A stretch of 10,737 nt of DNA from assembly GCA_021780275.1 (NCBI GenBank), contig JAJXZC010000577.1, positions 1 through 10,737 of the forward strand, in the 5' to 3' direction. Positions 1 to 6,709 of this stretch are shown here, one piece after another. The translations under genes and the position numbers were made by a program. The DNA comes from Pseudomonadota bacterium (GTDB lineage: Bacteria > Pseudomonadota > Alphaproteobacteria > Parvibaculales > Parvibaculaceae). The notes under the pieces were generated by a model. The model had not been told where the DNA came from and made no database searches. It saw only the letters and a list, made by a program, of their open reading frames with translations. Each line of letters opens with the position of its first letter. Position 1 is the first letter of the stretch.

Positions 1-746
1 TCTTCCAGACAGCAGACGCCCCGGTCCACGCGCTGTCGCATGTGGACCTGACAATCGCGAAGGGCGAATTCGTCTCCTTCATCGGCCCGTCCGGCTGCGG
101 CAAGACGACTCTTCTGCGTATCATCGCCGATCTTCAGCAAGCTACCAGCGGCACAATTCAAGTGAACGGCACCGGCCCGCAGGCTGCGCGGCTCGATCGC
201 GCCTATGGCTATGTCTTTCAGGCGCCCGCCCTCTTCCCGTGGCGCACGGTGGAACGCAACATCACGCTTCCTCTCGAAATCATGGGACTGAACAAGACTG
301 AACAAAAGGCCCGCGCGAAGCGTGTATTGGACCTGGTCAATCTGTCGGGTTTCGCACGCAAGTTTCCATGGCAACTTTCGGGCGGCATGCAGCAACGGGT
401 TTCGATTGCCCGCGCACTTTCCTTCGATCCAGACCTGCTGCTGATGGACGAGCCCTTCGGTGCGCTGGACGAGATCATTCGCGACCACCTGAACGAGCAA
501 TTGCTCGACCTCTGGCGACGTACCGAAAAGACGCTCGTCTTCGTCACCCATTCGATCCCCGAAGCCGTCTTTCTCTCGACCAGGATCGTTGTGATGTCTC
601 CGCGCCCCGGCCGGATCATCGACATCATCGATTCGCCTTTGCCGAGGGAACGGACGCTGGATATTCGCGAGACAACGGAATTCGCACAGGTTGCCCACAG
701 AGTTCGCGAGGGCCTGAAGGCTGGGCATTCCTATGACGACCGCTAG
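1..746 (+). CDS. ABC importer ATP-binding protein, SsuB/TauB/NrtD class (5' partial)
   Basis: This is the cytoplasmic ATPase that powers the importer formed with the next three genes. The reading frame (codons from position 3) is open to the left edge; the GTG at 42 is an internal Val codon, because the residues before it (FQTADAPVHALSHV) fit the usual first strand of the family. About 247 residues are visible, so only some 10-20 are missing. Motifs seen: Walker A GPSGCGKTT (84-110), Q-loop Gln (219-221) followed by the LFPW segment typical of SsuB/TauB/NrtD, signature LSGGMQQR (375-398), Walker B LLLMDEPFGALDE (Asp at 447-449) and switch His (549-551). The C-terminal MSPRPGRI segment is also typical of this class. 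The gene overlaps the following permease by 14 bp, indicating one operon. The class is sure; the substrate cannot be read from the ATPase. Confidence 0.95.
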   Translation, partial: FQTADAPVHALSHVDLTIAKGEFVSFIGPSGCGKTTLLRIIADLQQATSGTIQVNGTGPQAARLDRAYGYVFQAPALFPWRTVERNITLPLEIMGLNKTEQKARAKRVLDLVNLSGFARKFPWQLSGGMQQRVSIARALSFDPDLLLMDEPFGALDEIIRDHLNEQLLDLWRRTEKTLVFVTHSIPEAVFLSTRIVVMSPRPGRIIDIIDSPLPRERTLDIRETTEFAQVAHRVREGLKAGHSYDDR

Positions 747-1656
747 CGCCCCTCTCGCCTCTTCGGGCGGCCTCATCCGTCGCGCGGCGCGAGGGACCGC
801 GCTTCCCGTCGCAGCCATTCTTCTGCTCGTCCTCGCCACCTGGTATGTGGGCACCGTCTTCCTCAACGCTTCTGTCGTAACCGATCAATATCAGCGCGAC
901 GGCAAGACCAGCTGGACGACAGACGAACTCATCTTCGACACCATGTCGATGGAGCGTCCGGTTCTGCCCGCGCCCCATCAGGTGGCGGCGGAACTCCAGA
1001 AGTCGATCTTCGGCGTCAAACTGACCTCGAAACGCAATCTCCTCTATCACGCCTGGGTCACCTTCTCGGCGGCCTTTATCGGCTTCGCCTTCGGCAACCT
1101 GCTCGGCATTGCGCTCGCCATTGCCATCGTTCACGTGAAGAGCCTCGAGCGTGCGCTGCTCCCCTGGGTCATCGCATCGCAGACCGTGCCGACGCTCGCC
1201 ATCGCGCCCATGATCATCGTCGTGCTGGGCTCCATCGGCATTGTCGGCCTTTTACCCAAGGCGCTGATCTCCACCTATCTCTGCTTCTTTCCGGTCACCA
1301 TCGGCATGGTAAAGGGGCTTTCCTCGCCGGAGCCCATTCAGCTCGATCTGATGCGCACCTATAGCGCCAGCGAAGCTCAGACGCTGCGCTATCTGCGCCT
1401 TCCCGCCTCGCTCTCCTTTCTCTTTCCCAGCATGAAGGTGGCCATGGCTCTTGCCATTGTCGGCGCCATCGTCGGCGAGTTGCCGACAGGTGCGCAGGCA
1501 GGCCTCGGCGCACGCATTCTCGCGGGCTCCTACTACGGTCAGACGGTGCAGATATGGTCCGCGCTCGTCGCCGCCTCGATCCTTTCGGGCGCCTCGGTCG
1601 GCCTCATCGGCATCGGCGAAGGCTGGCTTTCGCGCCGCTTCGGAGACCGGGCATGA
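733..1656 (+). CDS. ABC importer permease 1 (BPD_transp_1 / SsuC-like)
   Basis: Inner-membrane permease of 307 residues, the first of two unlike permeases that probably form a heterodimer. TM1 is about residues 22-45. A hydrophilic stretch of roughly 60 residues (about 46-105) follows before the core helices start near 106; SsuC/TauC proteins normally have a much shorter loop here. The EAA coupling loop that contacts the ATPase is visible from about residue 206 (LMRTYSASEAQTLRYLRLPA), followed by the GAIVGE segment and a final helix. The ATG at 733 lies inside the end of the ATPase gene with only a weak GAAGG (716-720) upstream, so coupled translation is likely. The stop codon overlaps the next start (ATGA). 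Family assignment is firm; substrate is not shown by the sequence. Confidence 0.93.
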   Translation: MTTASAPLASSGGLIRRAARGTALPVAAILLLVLATWYVGTVFLNASVVTDQYQRDGKTSWTTDELIFDTMSMERPVLPAPHQVAAELQKSIFGVKLTSKRNLLYHAWVTFSAAFIGFAFGNLLGIALAIAIVHVKSLERALLPWVIASQTVPTLAIAPMIIVVLGSIGIVGLLPKALISTYLCFFPVTIGMVKGLSSPEPIQLDLMRTYSASEAQTLRYLRLPASLSFLFPSMKVAMALAIVGAIVGELPTGAQAGLGARILAGSYYGQTVQIWSALVAASILSGASVGLIGIGEGWLSRRFGDRA

Positions 1657-2759
1657 AGCGAGATCCCGCTCTCCTCATCGCCGTCGCGCTTGGCGCCCTC
1701 GCCTTGCCGCTTCCACTCGGCGCTGCATCATGGACAGCAGCACCCTTGTCTCTCGCGCTCTGGCTCGCGATGGCAGCGGCGGCAATATTCCAGATGCTTC
1801 GTCCCCTGCCGACTGCCCGCGCCTTCGGGTTGCTTGGCATCGCCACACTCGCTGGCGGTGTCTCGCTCCTGAAGCTCGTCGAGGCAGGCGCGAGCGGAGG
1901 TGATGCGCTGGCGCTCTGGACCGGGCTTGCTTCGCTCTTCTTCCTCGTCTGGCGGCTGCTCGAACGCGCGGCCATGCTGGGAATTGAACATCCCGGCATT
2001 GCGACGCTCATCGCAGCCCCGCTCATTTTCGGCTTCTGGCTCCTCTATGTCTGGCAAATGCTCGTCACGGGCTTCGAGGTGCCGGGCGTTCTGTTGCCTG
2101 CGCCCAGCGTGATCTGGTCCTCCATAATGGGCGCACGTGACACGCTCGCCGCCGATTTCATGCAGACATTCATCAAAGCCGTCATTCCGGGCTTTTTGAT
2201 CGGCTGCAGCGCGGGCTTCGTCACCGGCCTGCTCGTCGACCGAGTGCCCTTCCTGCAGCGCGGCCTTCTCCCTCTCGGCAATCTCGTCAGCGCACTGCCT
2301 ATCGTCGCCGTTGCGCCGATCATGGTCATGTGGTTCGGCTTCGACTGGCAGTCCAAGGCTGCTGTCGTCGTCATCATGACCTTCTTCCCGATGCTGGTGA
2401 ACACCATCGCCGGGCTCGATGCACTGGGACGCATGGAGCGCGACCTCATGGCCACCTACGCCGCAAGCTATGGGCAGACGCTTTCCACGGCCAGAATTCC
2501 CGCTGCGCTGCCCTTCGTCTTCAACGCGCTGAAGATCAACTCCACCTTGGCGCTGATTGGCGCGATCGTTGCAGAGTTTTTCGGTACGCCGATCGTGGGC
2601 ATGGGTTTTCGCATTTCGACCGAGGTCGGCCGCATGAATATCTCGATGGTCTGGGCAACGATCGCCGTAGCCGCCGCCGCCGGTTCCGCGAGCTACGGCC
2701 TCATCGTCCTCGCAGAGCGTCGCTTCACATTCTGGCACGCGTCATTTCGCAAGCCGTGA
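1653..2759 (+). CDS. ABC importer permease 2 with extra N-terminal membrane segments
   Basis: Inner-membrane permease of 368 residues. The frame stays open back to 1554, but the ATG at 1653 is preferred: it overlaps the previous stop as ATGA, has GGAGA at 1642-1646 six bases upstream, and the protein then begins MKRDPALLIAVALG, a normal membrane-protein N-terminus, whereas the upstream extension is Arg-rich shadow sequence. The N-terminal 120 or so residues hold about four hydrophobic segments, which SsuC/TauC-type permeases of about 250-280 residues lack. The standard core follows, with the EAA loop from about residue 265 (LMATYAASYGQTLSTARIPA) and GAIVAEFFGTP after it. It pairs with the upstream permease and ATPase. 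The extension may be structural or regulatory; its role is unknown. Confidence 0.92.
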   Translation: MKRDPALLIAVALGALALPLPLGAASWTAAPLSLALWLAMAAAAIFQMLRPLPTARAFGLLGIATLAGGVSLLKLVEAGASGGDALALWTGLASLFFLVWRLLERAAMLGIEHPGIATLIAAPLIFGFWLLYVWQMLVTGFEVPGVLLPAPSVIWSSIMGARDTLAADFMQTFIKAVIPGFLIGCSAGFVTGLLVDRVPFLQRGLLPLGNLVSALPIVAVAPIMVMWFGFDWQSKAAVVVIMTFFPMLVNTIAGLDALGRMERDLMATYAASYGQTLSTARIPAALPFVFNALKINSTLALIGAIVAEFFGTPIVGMGFRISTEVGRMNISMVWATIAVAAAAGSASYGLIVLAERRFTFWHASFRKP

Positions 2760-2793
2760 TTTTTCCCCAGGGGCAACACAGAGGAGTAATTGC

Positions 2794-3798
2794 ATGAAGT
2801 TGAAGGCAATCTACGGAGCGGTGCTAGGGGCGGCGCTTCTTGGGTCGCTCAACGCGACCGGCGCGCAAGCCGCCGACGCCGTGACCTTGCAGCTCAAATG
2901 GGTGACGCAGGCGCAGTTCGCCGGCTATTATGTCGCCAAGGACAAAGGCTTCTACAAGGACGCCGATCTCGACGTCACAATCAAGCCGGGCGGTCCCGAC
3001 ATTGCGCCCGAACAGGTGATCGCCGCAGGTGGCGCCGACGTCATCGTCGACTGGATGCCCGCCGCGCTCGCGGCCCGCGAAAAGGGCGTGCCGCTGGTCA
3101 ACATTTCGCAGACCTTCCAGAAATCCGGCATGGAACTGACCTGCGCGGCGTCGAGCGGAATCAAGTCTCCCAGGGACTTTCCAGGTCACACCCTCGGCGT
3201 CTGGTTCTTCGGCAACGAATATCCGTTCCTCGCATGGATGGCGAAGCTCGGCCTCCCAACCGATGGCAGCGCCAAGGGCGTGAAGGTGCTGAAGCAGGGC
3301 TTCAACGTCGATCCGATCATCCAGAAGCAGGCCGACTGCATCTCGACCATGACTTACAACGAGTACTGGCAGGTCATCGACGCGGGCTTCAAGCCTTCTG
3401 ATCTCGTCGTCTTCAAATACTCGGATCAGGATGTCGGCATGCTTGAGGATGGCCTCTATGCCGATGGCAAGAAGCTCGCCGACAAGGCCTATGCCGACAA
3501 GCTCGCCCGCTTCGTAAAAGCCTCCATCAAGGGCTGGGAATGGGCCAAGGCGCATCCGGACGAGGCGGCGATGATCGTGCTCGACAACGACACGACGGGC
3601 GCCCAGACCGAAAAGCACCAGAAGCGCATGATGGCCGAAGTGGCGAAACTCCTGGGCGAAACGAAGCTCGGCTATCTGGAACCTGCGGATTACGAGCGCA
3701 CAGTCTCGATCCTGCTCTCGACCAAGTCCGATCCGGTCATTACCAGGAAGCCCGAAGGCGCCTATACGCACGCGATCTACGAGGCGGCGATGAAATAG
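2794..3798 (+). CDS. NMT1/THI5-like periplasmic substrate-binding protein
   Basis: Periplasmic binding component of the importer, 334 residues. Residues 1-26 form a signal peptide (Lys-containing start, hydrophobic core, AQA cleavage site); there is no lipobox Cys, so the protein is soluble. The mature start, LQLKWVTQAQFAGYYVAKDK (residues 32-51), is the hallmark of the NMT1/THI5-like group that includes binding proteins for thiamine pyrimidine precursors, other pyrimidine-like compounds and riboflavin precursors. Further family segments are VDWMPAAL and KQADCISTMTYNEYW. The ATG at 2794 has a strong GAGGAG (2781-2786) seven bases upstream, better than for the other genes of the operon, which fits the usual excess of binding protein over membrane parts. 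It is the last gene of the operon and is followed by a strong terminator. The RutR-like site downstream favours a pyrimidine ligand, but that is inference. Confidence 0.93.
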   Translation: MKLKAIYGAVLGAALLGSLNATGAQAADAVTLQLKWVTQAQFAGYYVAKDKGFYKDADLDVTIKPGGPDIAPEQVIAAGGADVIVDWMPAALAAREKGVPLVNISQTFQKSGMELTCAASSGIKSPRDFPGHTLGVWFFGNEYPFLAWMAKLGLPTDGSAKGVKVLKQGFNVDPIIQKQADCISTMTYNEYWQVIDAGFKPSDLVVFKYSDQDVGMLEDGLYADGKKLADKAYADKLARFVKASIKGWEWAKAHPDEAAMIVLDNDTTGAQTEKHQKRMMAEVAKLLGETKLGYLEPADYERTVSILLSTKSDPVITRKPEGAYTHAIYEAAMK

Positions 3799-3827
3799 AG
3801 GGCAGACAGCCTTCGACGACCCATGAG

Positions 3828-3853
3828 CGGCGGGGGAAACCCCGCCGTTTTTT
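3828..3853 (+). terminator. Rho-independent terminator closing the first ABC operon
   Basis: An 8-bp perfect stem CGGCGGGG / CCCCGCCG (3828-3835 with 3840-3847) is closed by a GAAA tetraloop and followed directly by six T residues (3848-3853). It starts 30 bases after the stop codon of the binding-protein gene. This separates the first importer operon from the oxygenase operon, so the latter needs its own promoter. Confidence 0.95.
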
Positions 3854-3990
3854 CATGCCCGGCCATCAAAAAGCACTCCGCTGAATTTGTATGCATGTGC
3901 TGCTCAATAATCCGTCGAATCCGTGTGGGCATAGCCGAAAAACGGCCCTCCCCCGGCCTCCCGAAAATGGCACGGGACTTGAAGAATGAG

Positions 3991-4008
3991 CCTGACCAAT
4001 TGGTCAGG
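3991..4008. promoter_or_regulatory. RutR-like operator, perfect 18-bp palindrome
   Basis: CCTGACCAATTGGTCAGG is a perfect inverted repeat (9 + 9, no spacer), ending 40 bases before the oxygenase ATG. The E. coli RutR (TetR family, uracil/thymine-responsive repressor and activator) consensus as I recall it is TTGACCANNTGGTCAA. The core TGACCA-AT-TGGTCA is identical, and only the outermost pair differs (C..G instead of T..A). Nothing this long or exact is expected by chance in one short intergenic region. The regulator gene is not in the window. Another TetR- or GntR-family protein with a similar site cannot be excluded. Confidence 0.75.
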
Positions 4009-4021
4009 ATTCTGACGAATT
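3998..4021. promoter_or_regulatory. Second, overlapping inverted repeat with a third half-site
   Basis: A 24-base imperfect inverted repeat, matching at 10 of 12 pairs, shares its left arm (AATTGGTCAG, 3998-4007) with the right half of the perfect palindrome and has its right arm (CTGACGAATT) at 4012-4021. The region therefore has three related half-sites in 31 bases (3991-4021). This may be a two-dimer or alternative-register site for the same regulator, or a second regulator's operator. The sequence cannot tell which. Confidence 0.45.
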
Positions 4022-4048
4022 CCACGACGACGCAACGAACAAAGACGG

Positions 4049-5059
4049 ATGAGCGCGATGACACTCAAAGCAGTGCCGATAATCGACATTTCGCCATTCC
4101 TCGAGGGAACGCCTGAGGGCAAGAAAAGGGTCGCCGCCGAAATCGGCCGCGCCTGCCGCGACATCGGCTTCCTCGTGATTACGGGGCATGGGGTTCCTGA
4201 AACCCTCATCCAGCAGACCTACGACACGGCAAAAGCCTTTTTCGACCTTCCCGAGACAGAGAAGATGAAGGTTGAGCGGCCGAGCCCCGATCAGGTGCGC
4301 GGCTACAGCCCGCTGATGGGAGAAGGTCTCGCCTACAGCCTCGACGACAAGACGCCGCCCGACCTCAAGGAATCCTTTTCCATCGGGCCGACCGACGTGC
4401 CCGCCGGCGATCCCTATTACACGGGCGCCGAAGCCGGTCCCCATTTCGCACCGAATGTCTGGCCAGCCTCGCCCTCTCTGCTGAAGCCGGTCTGGACCGA
4501 ATATTTCCATGCCATGGAGAAGCTTTCGGCACAGCTCATGGCCATGTTCGCCATGTCGCTCGACCTGCCCGAGGATTTCTTCGAGGACAAGATCGACAAA
4601 CACATCAGCATGTTGCGCGCGCTGAATTATCCCGATCAGGAAACACCGCCTGAGCCCGGCCAGATGCGCGCCGGCGCACATTCCGACTATGGCAGCCTCA
4701 CCATCGTCCGGCAGGAAGAAGCGCCCGGCGGGCTCGAAGTTCTCAACGACGATGGAGAATGGGTGCCTGCGCGGCCCGTTCCCGGCGCTTTCGTCGTCAA
4801 TATCGGCGACCTGATGATGCAGTGGACCAACGACACCTGGAAATCCACCATGCACCGGGTCGTCAATCCGCCGCGCGACAAGGCGCTCGGCAGCCGCCGC
4901 ATTTCGCTCGTCTTCTTCCATCAGCCGAACTATGACGCGATGGTGACCTGCCTCGATAGCTGTCACGACGACGGTCACCCGATCAAATATGCGCCGATCA
5001 GCTCGGGCGATCACCTGAAGAGCAAGTTCGTCAAACAGACCTCCGTCGAGGCCGCGTGA
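4049..5059 (+). CDS. Fe(II)/2-oxoglutarate-dependent oxygenase, isopenicillin N synthase family
   Basis: Soluble enzyme of 336 residues that should couple 2-oxoglutarate decarboxylation to oxidation of an unknown substrate. The N-terminal DIOX_N region is clear (VPIIDISPFLEG near residue 9; ACRDIGFLVITGHGVPE). The double-stranded beta-helix core carries the facial triad His211-x-Asp213 (AGAHSDYGSLTI) and His269 (STMHRVVNPP), with the 2-oxoglutarate-binding Arg284-x-Ser286 (SRRISLVFF). The Arg-x-Ser argues for a 2-oxoglutarate user, although true isopenicillin N synthase also has it. All key residues are present, so it should be active. ATG 4049 is used; an in-frame ATG at 4058 is an alternative, as neither has a strong Shine-Dalgarno. 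Fungal thymine 7-hydroxylase belongs to this superfamily, and with the RutR-like operator a pyrimidine or nucleoside substrate is attractive but unproven. The stop overlaps the next start. Confidence 0.93.
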   Translation: MSAMTLKAVPIIDISPFLEGTPEGKKRVAAEIGRACRDIGFLVITGHGVPETLIQQTYDTAKAFFDLPETEKMKVERPSPDQVRGYSPLMGEGLAYSLDDKTPPDLKESFSIGPTDVPAGDPYYTGAEAGPHFAPNVWPASPSLLKPVWTEYFHAMEKLSAQLMAMFAMSLDLPEDFFEDKIDKHISMLRALNYPDQETPPEPGQMRAGAHSDYGSLTIVRQEEAPGGLEVLNDDGEWVPARPVPGAFVVNIGDLMMQWTNDTWKSTMHRVVNPPRDKALGSRRISLVFFHQPNYDAMVTCLDSCHDDGHPIKYAPISSGDHLKSKFVKQTSVEAA

Positions 5060-5448
5060 TGGCCGAGCTTTCCTACGTCAATATTTTCGCGAAGGACATC
5101 GTCGCCCTTTCGAGCTTCTACATGGATGTCTTCGGCTTCACCGAGATCGAGGCCATTCGCTCGCCAATCTTCCGTGGCGTCGCCACCGGCAAGAGCGCCA
5201 TCGGCTTCAACGCGCTGGACGCTTATGAGCTTCTGAAGCTCAGCGACTATGCGGATACGAGAGGTATCAAGTTCCTCCTCAATATCGACGTCGATACGCC
5301 GGAGGAGGTCGACCGCATGGTTCCGGTCGCTCTATCCAGGGGCGCGACGCTGATCAAGGAGCCCTACAAGACTTACTACAACTGGTATCAGGCCGTTCTG
5401 CTTGATCCGGAAGGCAACGTGTTCCGCATCAACAAGATGCTGGAATAA
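5059..5448 (+). CDS. Small VOC-fold (glyoxalase/bleomycin-resistance/dioxygenase) protein
   Basis: A 129-residue single VOC module pair (beta-alpha-beta-beta-beta twice). The first half has the SYVNIFAKDIVALSSFYMDV strand-helix pattern and the second ends in LLDPEGNVFRINKM. The start overlaps the oxygenase stop (TGATG at 5057-5061); GTG at 5056 is also possible, adding one residue. Tight coupling implies the two proteins work together. By eye the positions that usually hold metal ligands are Tyr6, Phe72 and Arg123 rather than His/Glu, so a metal-dependent lyase or dioxygenase activity is doubtful. A binding, isomerase-like or accessory role is as likely. The N-terminal half lacks the His of the HVxLxVxD motif. 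Fold assignment is good; function is unknown. Confidence 0.85.
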   Translation: MAELSYVNIFAKDIVALSSFYMDVFGFTEIEAIRSPIFRGVATGKSAIGFNALDAYELLKLSDYADTRGIKFLLNIDVDTPEEVDRMVPVALSRGATLIKEPYKTYYNWYQAVLLDPEGNVFRINKMLE

Positions 5449-5470
5449 CGCTCTCGAAGATTTTCAAAAC

Positions 5471-5501
5471 CTACGCCTGGGTCCGACAATGGGGGGCGTA
5501 G
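5471..5501 (+). promoter_or_regulatory. Stem in the leader of the BMP transporter operon
   Basis: In the 98-base gap between the VOC gene and the BMP gene, CTACGCC (5471-5477) pairs perfectly with GGCGTAG (5495-5501) around a 17-base G-rich internal part (5478-5494). No T-run follows, so it is not an ordinary terminator. It lies 45 bases before the ATG and 32 before the Shine-Dalgarno. It could be a processing or stability hairpin, or part of a ligand-binding leader. I cannot assign it to an RNA family by eye. Confidence 0.4.
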
Positions 5502-5546
5502 CCGCTAAGAGACCTGATGTCGTTCCCATAGAAAGAGGGCTATTCG

Positions 5547-6644
5547 ATGAGATCAAACTGGTGGCTGAAGATCGCGACGGTGGCAACCGTTGCGGTCGGC
5601 ATGATGAGCGGCTCCGCCTTTGCGGACGATGCCGGCTTTTCGCTGAAGGGCAAGCCGAAGATCGCCATGATCATGTACGGCGCGAAGAATGACGGTGGCT
5701 GGACACAGGCCTTCGAAGAGGCGCGCGAGCGCATGGAAAAAGACCTGGGCGTGAAGATCGCCTATGTCGAGAACGTCGAGGAAAATGCGGCGAAGATCAC
5801 GCCGCCCGTTGAGAAGTTCATCAAGAAGGGCTACAACATCATCATCGGAACGGCCTTCGGCTACTCCGATACCTTCCTTGAACTGTCGAAGAAATATCCC
5901 GACGTCGCCTTCCTGAATGGCTCCGGCACGACCAACGGTCCGAACCTTCAGGCCTTTTACGGCCGCACCTATGAGAGCCAGTATCTCTGCGGCATGGTCG
6001 CAGGTGCGATGTCTAAGTCCGGCAAGCTCGGCTTCGTCGGCGCCAACCCCTATGGCGTTGTGAACTGGACCGTGAACGGCTTCGAACTGGGCGCCAAGCT
6101 CTCCAATCCGAAAGCGACGACGACGGCCATCTTCATCGGCACCTGGGCCGATCCGGTCAAGGAACGCGCGGCTGCCGAAGCGCTCATCGACGGCGGCGCC
6201 GACGTCATCGGCCAGCATGTCGACACTCCCACCCCACAGATCGTCGCGCAGGAGCGTGGCGTTTTCGGCACAGGCCATCACCGCGATCTCAGCGAATTCG
6301 CTCCCAAGGCAACGCTCTGCTCATCGGTCTGGTACTGGGATCGTTATCTGACGCCGGAACTCAAGAAGATCATCGCCGGTGGTTGGAAGCCCAATCCCTA
6401 TGGCGCCTTCCCGACCATCAAGGAAGGTCCGACCGACATCATCCTGAACAAGAAGCTCGTTCCGGCCGACGTCGTGAAGAAAGTCATGGCCGAACGCCAG
6501 GCGCTCATCGACGGCAAGGAAATCTATGCCGGTCCGATGGCCGATGTGAGCGGCAAGGAGCAGGTGCCTGCGGGCAAGGTGCTCGACGATGCCGGTCTCT
6601 GGAAGATGGACTGGTACGTGCCGGGCGTCATCACGCAGAAGTAA
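5547..6644 (+). CDS. BMP-family (PnrA/Med-like) periplasmic nucleoside-binding protein
   Basis: Binding component of a nucleoside-type ABC importer, 365 residues. Residues 1-26 are a Sec signal peptide ending SAFA before Asp27-Asp28; there is no lipobox Cys, unlike the lipoproteins PnrA/TmpC of spirochaetes and BmpA of Gram-positives, as suits a soluble periplasmic protein. BMP features: KIAMIMYGAKNDGGW at residues 38-52, GTAFGYSDTFLELSKKYPDVAF, the YESQYLCGMVAGAM segment and KLGFVGANP. ATG 5547 has AGAGGG (5534-5539) seven bases upstream. It is followed by the ATPase and two permeases in the order usual for such systems. Characterised family members bind purine or pyrimidine nucleosides; the ligand here could also be a free base or a modified nucleoside. 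Confidence 0.93.
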   Translation: MRSNWWLKIATVATVAVGMMSGSAFADDAGFSLKGKPKIAMIMYGAKNDGGWTQAFEEARERMEKDLGVKIAYVENVEENAAKITPPVEKFIKKGYNIIIGTAFGYSDTFLELSKKYPDVAFLNGSGTTNGPNLQAFYGRTYESQYLCGMVAGAMSKSGKLGFVGANPYGVVNWTVNGFELGAKLSNPKATTTAIFIGTWADPVKERAAAEALIDGGADVIGQHVDTPTPQIVAQERGVFGTGHHRDLSEFAPKATLCSSVWYWDRYLTPELKKIIAGGWKPNPYGAFPTIKEGPTDIILNKKLVPADVVKKVMAERQALIDGKEIYAGPMADVSGKEQVPAGKVLDDAGLWKMDWYVPGVITQK

Positions 6645-6654
6645 GTGACACGGA

Positions 6655-6687
6655 CAGGGACGCGGAGCCGCCGGTTTCGCGTCCCTG
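6655..6687 (+). other. Intercistronic 10-bp hairpin after the BMP gene
   Basis: CAGGGACGCG (6655-6664) pairs perfectly with CGCGTCCCTG (6678-6687) around a 13-base loop. The following bases (ACTTTGCAT) are not a T-run, so full termination is unlikely. It lies 10 bases after the stop of the binding-protein gene and 22 before the ATPase start. Such hairpins commonly protect the upstream transcript end or attenuate read-through, giving more binding protein than membrane parts. That role is inferred. Confidence 0.7.
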
Positions 6688-6709
6688 ACTTTGCATCCAG
6701 GGTTTTCCC

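Larger units (their letters stand above)
3854..4048 (+). promoter_or_regulatory. Control region upstream of the oxygenase gene
   Basis: About 195 bases without a gene, between the terminator and the oxygenase start. It must hold the promoter of the oxygenase unit. The clear signal is the palindrome near its 3' end (3991-4008, listed separately). A possible -10 hexamer AATAAT lies at 3906-3911 with only a poor -35 partner (CTGAAT at 3881-3886, spacing 19), so the transcription start is not fixed. A small GCCG-A5-CGGC repeat sits at 3934-3946 with no T-run. The stretch is more AT-rich than the flanking genes. Confidence 0.6.

Noticed and set aside
42..44. GTG as the start of the first ATPase gene
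   Set aside because: The frame is open to the left edge and the residues before it fit the family's N-terminal strand, so the gene is truncated by the window.
1554..1652. N-terminal extension of permease 2 starting at 1554
   Set aside because: It is Arg-rich, lies over the end of permease 1 in another frame, and the ATGA overlap with GGAGA at 1642-1646 supports 1653.
1728..2738. 336-codon minus-strand open frame opposite permease 2
   Set aside because: Same antisense shadow pattern, with no recognisable domain.
3887..3911. Possible -35/-10 pair TTGTAT ... AATAAT
   Set aside because: The spacing is only 13 bases, too short for a sigma-70 promoter; kept only as a weak -10 candidate in the control-region entry.
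3934..3946. GCCG-A5-CGGC mini-hairpin
   Set aside because: Four base pairs only, no T-run; likely chance in GC-rich DNA.
4004..5014. 336-codon minus-strand open frame opposite the oxygenase
   Set aside because: The plus strand has all catalytic residues of the oxygenase in order; the minus frame has no motif.
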